64,000 bases of DNA from Curvivirga sp965219885 (lineage in GTDB: Bacteria > Pseudomonadota > Alphaproteobacteria > UBA8366 > Aestuariispiraceae), in the NCBI RefSeq assembly GCF_965219885.1, contig NZ_CBDCOT010000008.1:496001-560000 (forward strand), in the 5' to 3' direction. Shown in pieces: positions 57,866 to 64,000 of this stretch. Each line of letters begins with the position of its first letter. Positions within the stretch are counted from its first letter, which is position 1. The notes below the pieces were generated by a model, which saw only the letters and a program-made list of their open reading frames with translations, had not been told where the DNA came from and made no database searches. The translations under genes were made by a program, and so were the position numbers.

Positions 57866-60800
57866 ATGCGTATTGAACGTCGCTATACAAGCGAAGGTAA
57901 ATCAGCTTACGACTCTATCGAATTTCGCCAAGCAACCAGCGAAATTCGTAATCCAGACGGCACTATCGTATTTAAATTAGAAAATATCGAGGTTCCTAAA
58001 AATTGGTCTCAAGTAGCATGTGACGTTATCGCGCAAAAATATTTCCGTAAAGCAGGTGTACCTGCTGCCTTAAAATCTGTTCGTGAAAAAGATGTGCCTG
58101 AATGGTTATGGCGCCAAACCGCGGATGATAAGGCTTTATCTTCCTTACCAGAAGAAAAACGTTTTTCTTCAGAAAAATCTGCCACACAGGTGTTTGACCG
58201 TCTCGCGGGCACATGGACTTATTGGGGCTGGAAAGGCGGCTACTTTGATAGTGAATCTGACGCCCACGCCTATTTTGATGAAATGCGCTTTATGCTCGCC
58301 AATCAAATGGTCGCACCAAATAGCCCTCAGTGGTTCAACACAGGCCTTCATTGGGCATATGGAATTGATGGTCCGGGCCAGGGGCATTTTTATGTGGATT
58401 ATGTTTCAGGTAAATTAACCAAATCCAAATCTTCTTATGAACATCCACAACCACATGCATGCTTTATCCAATCTGTTGCCGATGATTTGGTCAATGACGG
58501 TGGCATTATGGATCTTTGGGTACGTGAAGCACGCTTGTTCAAATATGGATCTGGTACAGGATCTAACTTCTCTTCCATTCGTGGATTCAACGAAGCTTTG
58601 AGCGGCGGTGGGAAATCTTCCGGCCTTATGAGTTTCTTGAAAATCGGAGATAAGGCAGCGGGCGCCATTAAATCCGGTGGCACCACCCGTCGTGCAGCCA
58701 AAATGGTTGTCGTAGATATCGACCATCCAGATGTAGAAGAATTCATTGCTTGGAAAGCTGTTGAAGAACGTAAAGTCGCGGCTTTGGTGACAGGTTCCAA
58801 ACTTCATAATAAACATTTAAATGATGTTTTAGCCGCGTGCCATGATGAAACAGTAAGTAAAATTGACCGTTTTGACATCAAAACAAACCCTGTTTTGAAA
58901 GAAGCTGTTAAAGCAGCCCGTCGTGTGATGATTCCGCAAAACTCAATCAAACAATTGATTGATTATGCAAAACAGGGTTTCACATCCATTGATATCCCGG
59001 TTTACGACACAGATTGGGATAGTGAAGCCTATGCAACTGTATCTGGTCAAAATGCTAATAATACAGTGCGCTTAACAGATCGCTTCTTACAGGCTGTTAA
59101 AAATGATGAAGATTGGGAATTACTTAATCGTACAGATGGCAAACCTGCTAAAACTGTAAAAGCATCAGACCTTTGGGAGCAAATCACTTATGCTGCCTGG
59201 ACCAGCGCAGATCCGGGTGTTCAATTTGATACAACTATCAATGATTGGCATACCTGCCCTCAATCAGGCCGTATTAACGCATCCAACCCATGTTCTGAAT
59301 ATATGTTCCTGGATGATACAGCATGTAACCTTGCATCTTTGAACCTGATGCAATTCCGTCGTGAAGATAAAAGCTTTGACGTGGAAAGTTTTGAACATGC
59401 GGTTCAACTATGGACGATGGCACTGGAAATTTCCGTCATGATGGCTCAATTCCCATCAAAGGAAATCGCTGAACTATCTTATCGTTATCGCACCCTTGGT
59501 CTTGGTTTTGCCAATATCGGCGGATTACTCATGGCTATGGGTTACAGTTATGACAGTGACGAAGGTCGTGCCTTATGTGGAGCCATCTCTGCGATCATGA
59601 CAGGTGTATCTTATACAACCTCTGCACAAATGGCGGCAGAGCTTGGCGCCTTCCCGGGCTATGAGTCTAATAAAGACGATATGTTAAGAGTTATTCGTAA
59701 TCATCGAAATGCAGCCTATGGAAATTCAGAAGATTATGAAAATCTAGCTGTAAATCCGGTTGCATTGGATCATGCCAATATCATTCAGGATGATTTGAAA
59801 TCTGCGGCAATTGCAGCATGGGATAAAGCCTTAGAGCTTGGTGAAAAGCATGGTTATCGTAATGCACAAGCAACCGTAGTTGCCCCAACAGGTACCATTG
59901 GTCTTGTCATGGATTGCGATACAACAGGTATCGAACCTGACTTTGCCCTTGTGAAGTTCAAAAAACTTGCTGGCGGCGGCTATTTCAAAATCATCAACCG
60001 TACAGTGCCTGAGGCGTTACAAAACCTCGGCTATGGCGATAATGCTATCCAATCTATTATTGATTATGCCGTTGGTCATGGCAGTTTGTTAAATGCACCT
60101 GCAATCAACCATGCCACATTAAAAGAAAAAGGTTTCACAGATGAAGCATTGGCCAAAGTAGAGGACGCTTTGGTTTCTGCATTCGAAATCAAATTTGCCT
60201 TTAATCAATATACATTAGGTGAAGATTTCTGTCGTAAAGAACTCGGTTTAACCGACGCGCAGTTAAATGATTTCAACTTCAACCTTTTGGCATATCTTGG
60301 ATTTAGTAAAGCAGACATCGAAGCAGCTAATAGTCATGTCTGCGGCACCATGACCTTGGAAGGTGCACCAGGATTGAAGGAAGAACATCTTCCGATCTTC
60401 GATTGTGCTAATCCATGTGGTAAATTGGGTAAACGTTTTTTAAATACAGAAAGCCACATTCGTATGATGGCAGCCTCTCAACCATTTATTTCTGGTGCTA
60501 TTTCCAAAACCATCAATATGCCTAATAGTGCGACTGTTGAGGAATGCGGTGAGAGCTACATGCTTTCTTGGAAATTGGGTTTGAAAGCTAACGCGCTGTA
60601 TCGTGATGGATCTAAATTGAGCCAGCCACTTTCCGCCGCACTTCTTGATGACGATGATTTAGCAGAAGAAATTGTTGAAAGCAAACCAGTTGCAGCGGCA
60701 CCCGTTGTTGCTGAAAAAATTGTTGAACGTATCGTTGAAAAACACATTGTTAATCGTGAAAAACTTCCTGATCGTCGTAAAGGCTATACTCAAAAAGCTG

Positions 60801-61531
60801 TCGTTGGTGGTCATAAGGTTTATTTACGTACAGGCGAATATGAAGATGGCAGCCTTGGCGAAGTCTTCCTTGATATGCATAAAGAAGGCGCGGCGTTCAG
60901 AAGTTTAATGAACAACTTTGCAATCGCAATTTCTATCGGTCTTCAATATGGCGTACCCTTGGAAGAATATGTAGATGCCTATACCTTCACCCGCTTTGAA
61001 CCAAGCGGCATGGTCGAAGGCAATGATGCGATTAAAATGTCCACATCCGTATTGGATTACATCTTCCGTGAATTGGCGATCAGCTATCTTGGTCGTGATG
61101 ATTTGGCACATGTTCAACCGGATGAAATGTTACCAGACAGCATGGGCCAAGGTGACAAGCAAAGTGCACAGCCGGATGGCCATGCACAAGCCGTTGCCGC
61201 GATTGAGCGAGTGACCAGCCGTGGATTTGTCCGCAAGAAGGATATTTCAAAATTTGCAAATAACTTAAAAGGCCCGGGAGAACCGAATAGCCCAACAGGC
61301 CTACATGATCCAAATGCAGAAAATGCTGGATCACAACCAGAACAGGTCACACCAGCTTCAACTCCAGAAGCTGCTGTGGAAGCGGTTGATACGCGTCTCG
61401 ACCAAATCAGAGAAGCGCGTGCAAAAGGATACGAGGGAGATGCATGTGGCGATTGCGGCAACTTCACCCTTGTACGTAACGGCACCTGCATGAAATGTGT
61501 CACCTGCGGTGGCACAAGCGGGTGTTCGTAG
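57866..61531 (+). CDS. nrdJ: Adenosylcobalamin-dependent (class II) ribonucleotide reductase
   Basis: 1221 residues, the long alphaproteobacterial form. Reduces ribonucleotides to deoxyribonucleotides with a B12-derived radical, with or without oxygen. Redox pair C199 (HACFIQS) and C487 (DTACNLASLNL) and the thiyl-radical site N474-P-C476-S-E478; the 11-residue step from C476 to C487 matches the Lactobacillus enzyme. GSGTGSNFSSIRG and APTGTIGLVMDCDTTGIEPD are phosphate/substrate loops. A helical coiled segment near 950-970 leads to a C-terminal domain with CxxC pairs (CGDCG, CMKCVTCGG) that could bind zinc or shuttle electrons. ATG is preceded by AAGGGAAA. Confidence 0.96.
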   Translation: MRIERRYTSEGKSAYDSIEFRQATSEIRNPDGTIVFKLENIEVPKNWSQVACDVIAQKYFRKAGVPAALKSVREKDVPEWLWRQTADDKALSSLPEEKRFSSEKSATQVFDRLAGTWTYWGWKGGYFDSESDAHAYFDEMRFMLANQMVAPNSPQWFNTGLHWAYGIDGPGQGHFYVDYVSGKLTKSKSSYEHPQPHACFIQSVADDLVNDGGIMDLWVREARLFKYGSGTGSNFSSIRGFNEALSGGGKSSGLMSFLKIGDKAAGAIKSGGTTRRAAKMVVVDIDHPDVEEFIAWKAVEERKVAALVTGSKLHNKHLNDVLAACHDETVSKIDRFDIKTNPVLKEAVKAARRVMIPQNSIKQLIDYAKQGFTSIDIPVYDTDWDSEAYATVSGQNANNTVRLTDRFLQAVKNDEDWELLNRTDGKPAKTVKASDLWEQITYAAWTSADPGVQFDTTINDWHTCPQSGRINASNPCSEYMFLDDTACNLASLNLMQFRREDKSFDVESFEHAVQLWTMALEISVMMAQFPSKEIAELSYRYRTLGLGFANIGGLLMAMGYSYDSDEGRALCGAISAIMTGVSYTTSAQMAAELGAFPGYESNKDDMLRVIRNHRNAAYGNSEDYENLAVNPVALDHANIIQDDLKSAAIAAWDKALELGEKHGYRNAQATVVAPTGTIGLVMDCDTTGIEPDFALVKFKKLAGGGYFKIINRTVPEALQNLGYGDNAIQSIIDYAVGHGSLLNAPAINHATLKEKGFTDEALAKVEDALVSAFEIKFAFNQYTLGEDFCRKELGLTDAQLNDFNFNLLAYLGFSKADIEAANSHVCGTMTLEGAPGLKEEHLPIFDCANPCGKLGKRFLNTESHIRMMAASQPFISGAISKTINMPNSATVEECGESYMLSWKLGLKANALYRDGSKLSQPLSAALLDDDDLAEEIVESKPVAAAPVVAEKIVERIVEKHIVNREKLPDRRKGYTQKAVVGGHKVYLRTGEYEDGSLGEVFLDMHKEGAAFRSLMNNFAIAISIGLQYGVPLEEYVDAYTFTRFEPSGMVEGNDAIKMSTSVLDYIFRELAISYLGRDDLAHVQPDEMLPDSMGQGDKQSAQPDGHAQAVAAIERVTSRGFVRKKDISKFANNLKGPGEPNSPTGLHDPNAENAGSQPEQVTPASTPEAAVEAVDTRLDQIREARAKGYEGDACGDCGNFTLVRNGTCMKCVTCGGTSGCS

Positions 61532-61616
61532 CCGCCAGTATGGACATCATATCTTAAAGATTTTTTGATCTAACAGATATGTCTCGTCTAACTGGTTCGG
61601 TGCTCCCTGTGACCTC

Positions 61617-61656
61617 AAAAAGGGCGGCCACGAGTATTCTCGCCGCCCTCTTTTTG
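61617..61656 (+). terminator. Bidirectional terminator between nrdJ and lrp
   Basis: AGGGCGGC (61621-61628) pairs with GCCGCCCT (61642-61649), with an inner CGAG/CTCG helix. CTTTTT follows on the plus strand and TTTTTGA on the minus strand. Confidence 0.92.
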
Positions 61657-61667
61657 CGTATAGTAAT

Positions 61668-62117
61668 TTATGAAAATGTATGCGTTTGTTTGACCACGCC
61701 ATAGGCGAAGCTTGTGTCTATTGAAGCTATTCCCGGGATATGGTGTATTTTTTCACGCATAAACTTTTCATAGGCTTCCAAATCCGCAACAGCCACACGT
61801 AAGAGATAATCCGCTTTCCCCGTCATCAAATAACAGTCCAGAATTTCTCCGATCCCCCGGATTGCATCTTCAAATATCTGCACATGTTCCAAATCATGAT
61901 TCTGTAAACTTATTCGAATAAATACGGTGACAGGTAAGCCAAGTTCCTTTTGGTTCACCAAGGCTGTATAGCCTTTGATCACTCCACGCTCCTCCAAGCT
62001 TCTAACTCGACGTAAACAAGGAGACGGTGACAGATTTACCCGTTCAGATAATTCCTGATTGGTTAACCTTCCATCATTTTGCAGCTCTTTTATGATCTTT
62101 AAATCAGTATCATCCAT
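61668..62117 (-). CDS. Lrp/AsnC family transcriptional regulator
   Basis: 149 residues. N-terminal helix-turn-helix (LTNQELSERVNLSPSPCLRRVRSL, residues 19-41) and a C-terminal ligand-binding RAM domain (YLMTGKADYLLRVAV). Members respond to amino acids. Divergent from methionine gamma-lyase across 130 bases, a common layout in which the regulator senses the lyase substrate and controls it. A palindrome in that gap could be its operator. Confidence 0.92.
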   Translation of the reverse strand: MDDTDLKIIKELQNDGRLTNQELSERVNLSPSPCLRRVRSLEERGVIKGYTALVNQKELGLPVTVFIRISLQNHDLEHVQIFEDAIRGIGEILDCYLMTGKADYLLRVAVADLEAYEKFMREKIHHIPGIASIDTSFAYGVVKQTHTFS

Positions 62118-62150
62118 ATTTCCTGCCTTAAATCGTAATTATTGAAGCAT

Positions 62151-62166
62151 AAAATTGCTCAATTTT
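62151..62166. promoter_or_regulatory. Perfect 16-bp palindrome, candidate Lrp operator
   Basis: AAAATTG-CT-CAATTTT is a perfect inverted repeat in the lrp-megL intergenic region, about 35 bases from the lrp start and 82 from the megL start. Lrp/AsnC proteins bind AT-rich palindromes of about 15 bp. Operator function is inference. Confidence 0.5.
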
Positions 62167-62247
62167 TACTATATTACTGATAATACGCAAGGATTATTCC
62201 CTACCGAGGGCATATACTATCTTGATATAATATTTTGGAGATAGATT

Positions 62248-63459
62248 ATGGCTGATCATGACAATAAGAATTTAGGCTTTTCAACCCGTGCAATTCATCA
62301 AGGCTATGATCCTATGGAAGAACAAGGCGCCCTTACGCCTCCACTTCATCTTACCTCAACATTCTGCTTTGAAACGGCAGAAGCCGGCGGGGAAATGTTT
62401 GCAGGCGAACGCCCTGGTCATATCTATTCCCGAATTTCCAATCCGACCCTTGATTTACTTGAACAAAGAATTGCCAGTCTTGAAGGTGCAGAAGCAGGGC
62501 TTGCAAATGCATCAGGTATGGGAGCGATTACCTCCCTATTTTGGACGTTTCTTGAACCGGGTGACGAAATCATCGTCGATAAAACCCTATATGGATGCAC
62601 TTTCGCCTATATGCGCCATGGCTTGAGCAAATTTGGTATTCAAATCACCCATGTTGATTTAACAGAACCAGCAAATCTTGAAACAGCGATTTCAGATAAA
62701 ACCAAGATTGTATATTTCGAAACACCAGCTAATCCAAATATGCGTTTGGTGGATATTAATGCAATTGCTGACATCACGCATAAGTTTGAAGCACGCGTTG
62801 TTGTCGACAATACTTACGCCACACCGGTCCTGACACGACCCATCGAATTAGGAGCTGACTTAGTTGTTCATTCCGCCACCAAATATCTAGGAGGGCATGG
62901 TGATGTTGTCGCAGGACTGGTTGTTGGTAGTTTAGAAGATATCACCGAAATTCGTCTTGTAGGCATGAAAGATATGACCGGTGCAGTCATGGCCCCGTTT
63001 ACGGCTATGCTTGTTCTACGCGGTATCAAGACATTGCAACTTCGTATGCGTGAACATTGCAAAAACGCGATGATCGTCGCAAAAGAATTAGAAAAACATC
63101 CGGCAATCAACAAAGTATATTATCCCGGTCTTGAAAGCTTTGAACAATATGATTTAGCAAAATCACAAATGTCAGATTTTGGCGGCATGATCGCTTTTGA
63201 ATTAACTGATGGCTATCAAGCTGGCATCGACATGATGAATAATCTGAAGCTTATCAAGCGAGCCGTAAGTCTTGGGGATGCGGAAACATTAATTCAGCAT
63301 CCCGCCAGTATGACACACTCAACCTATACCGAAGAGGAACGTCTTGAACATGGCATTAGCGAAGGCCTGATCCGATTATCCGTTGGTCTGGAAGATGTTA
63401 ATGACATCATAAGTGATCTTAAGGCTGCTATATCAAAACCATTAAAAGCTGTGGCTTAA
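62248..63459 (+). CDS. megL: Methionine gamma-lyase
   Basis: 403 residues. PLP enzyme splitting methionine to methanethiol, ammonia and 2-oxobutyrate. FSTRAIHQGYDP, LTSTFCFE, YSRISNPTLDLLE and the PLP lysine K212 in SATKYLGGHGD are gamma-family marks. C117 in YGCTFA occupies the place of the Pseudomonas putida C116, and Tyr precedes it, which favours methionine gamma-lyase over cystathionine gamma-lyase or O-acetylhomoserine sulfhydrylase. ATG has TTGGAG seven bases upstream. The adjacent Lrp-type gene is the likely regulator. Confidence 0.92.
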   Translation: MADHDNKNLGFSTRAIHQGYDPMEEQGALTPPLHLTSTFCFETAEAGGEMFAGERPGHIYSRISNPTLDLLEQRIASLEGAEAGLANASGMGAITSLFWTFLEPGDEIIVDKTLYGCTFAYMRHGLSKFGIQITHVDLTEPANLETAISDKTKIVYFETPANPNMRLVDINAIADITHKFEARVVVDNTYATPVLTRPIELGADLVVHSATKYLGGHGDVVAGLVVGSLEDITEIRLVGMKDMTGAVMAPFTAMLVLRGIKTLQLRMREHCKNAMIVAKELEKHPAINKVYYPGLESFEQYDLAKSQMSDFGGMIAFELTDGYQAGIDMMNNLKLIKRAVSLGDAETLIQHPASMTHSTYTEEERLEHGISEGLIRLSVGLEDVNDIISDLKAAISKPLKAVA

Positions 63460-63485
63460 AAGCAACTCATAACTATAACATTTTC

Positions 63486-64000
63486 TTAGTGAACTGTTCT
63501 GAATTCAGCTGGGCTCATACCTGTCTTGGCTTTGAACAGTTTGCTAAAATGTTGCGGATATTCAAAGCCTAAACCATAAGCGATCTGGCTTACTTGTTCT
63601 TTAGTGTTAAGCAATTGAACTTTCGCACGTTCGATCACAAAATTCTGAATATGTTGTAGAGTTGTTTGCCCTGTTTCTTTTTTTAACATGTCACTAAGGT
63701 ACTGTGGGGACATATTCAAACTGTCCCCACAAAAGGTAACTGTAGGAATTCCCTCATCCAAACAACGTTCTTCATCAAAATATTGCTGTAACATTGCCTC
63801 AAATCTACTAATAAGATCTTGATTGAGATTACTACGCATATAAAATTGACGGTCATAGTAACGAAGACAATAATCCAAAATAAGCTCAATATTGGCAATA
63901 ATTAACTTCTGTGAGTGACGGTCAATATTCTGTTTATATTCTCGCTCAATTTTTGCTACCAGTTGATCAAGTGTCGCACGTTCTTCATCAGATATATGTA
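63486..64000 (-). CDS. AraC-family transcriptional regulator, 5' end cut by window edge
   Basis: The minus-strand frame is open to the end of the window, so the start and effector domain lie beyond it. The visible 171 codons begin in a helical linker (ERATLDQLVAKIEREYK) and end in the AraC DNA-binding domain: LNMSPQYLSDMLKKETG with LQHIQNFVIERAKVQLL, then QIAYGLGFEYPQHFSKLFKAKTGMSP. There is no AraC cupin part in view. Convergent with megL, 26 bases apart. Regulon unknown. Confidence 0.88.
   Translation of the reverse strand, partial: HISDEERATLDQLVAKIEREYKQNIDRHSQKLIIANIELILDYCLRYYDRQFYMRSNLNQDLISRFEAMLQQYFDEERCLDEGIPTVTFCGDSLNMSPQYLSDMLKKETGQTTLQHIQNFVIERAKVQLLNTKEQVSQIAYGLGFEYPQHFSKLFKAKTGMSPAEFRTVH

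Noticed and set aside
1..64000. CRISPR arrays, insertion sequences, prophage or toxin-antitoxin pairs
   Set aside because: No regularly spaced repeats, transposase or integrase motifs, phage structural genes or small paired toxin genes were found.

Overview
The window looks like chromosomal DNA of a marine-type, AT-leaning alphaproteobacterium. The class call rests on gene families that cluster in that group: an NDUFA12-like complex I subunit, a DUF1476 (F1-ATPase zeta inhibitor) protein, DUF2155, UPF0262, short-form HisG next to HisD, the aroQ-accB-accC order, and a very long class II ribonucleotide reductase. I do not name a genus. There are no rRNA genes, CRISPR arrays, transposases, integrases or phage genes. 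Two tRNA genes are present, tRNA-Phe(GAA) and tRNA-Met(CAT).

Layout. (1) 1-6375 is the most accessory-looking part: a partial AraC regulator, an unknown membrane protein and a two-partner secretion pair. The secreted TpsA protein carries, behind its secretion domain, a region with the motif series of the N-formylglutamate amidohydrolase (FGase) fold; this is the most unusual thing in the window. The block abuts the 3' end of tRNA-Phe. (2) 6555-12093 is a minus-strand housekeeping run: hisG-hisD, UPF0262, a low-molecular-weight phosphatase, maf-rng-yacG, tRNA-Phe. (3) 12245-14938: a 2-oxoglutarate/Fe(II) oxygenase, mnmA and tRNA-Met with a good sigma-70 promoter. (4) 14965-20147 is a signalling block: hybrid histidine kinase plus REC-EAL phosphodiesterase, and a PAS protein plus soluble chemoreceptor that together look like a split Aer. 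(5) 20293-33367 is mixed metabolism and envelope: fbaA; a PHP / CDP-alcohol phosphatidyltransferase / DUF2062 trio; an aminotransferase; a gamma-glutamyltransferase-like lipoprotein; an M48 protease; a DsbA-family protein; sfsA; map; radC; a PfkB kinase; and a secreted unknown. (6) 33371-37685: a molybdopterin oxidoreductase overlapped with an aminotransferase, then a MarR regulator with a palindromic promoter. (7) 37799-43893: a Cache chemoreceptor, purB, a secreted repeat protein and the ATPase zeta-type inhibitor. (8) 44000-51985: an S9 peptidase, aroQ-accB-accC, a small unknown, aat and a chemoreceptor ending in a PilZ domain. (9) 52009-56983 on the minus strand: two FAD-dependent amine oxidase-like genes, DUF2155, two MlaD genes and NDUFA12. 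(10) 57866-64000: nrdJ behind an 882-bp gene-free region, then an Lrp/AsnC regulator divergent from methionine gamma-lyase, and a second partial AraC gene at the edge.

How the genes work together. Several sets feed common processes: c-di-GMP turnover and sensing (REC-EAL, PilZ chemoreceptor) and chemotaxis (three receptors); fatty-acid precursor supply (accB, accC) and outer-membrane lipid handling (two MlaD); protein maturation and turnover (map, aat, M48, DsbA-family); and amino-acid and sulfur metabolism (hisG/hisD, megL with its Lrp-type regulator). Starts were chosen by Shine-Dalgarno position. Several genes appear to use GTG (hisG, purB, accC, the histidine kinase, the PAS protein) and one probably TTG (the secreted repeat protein).
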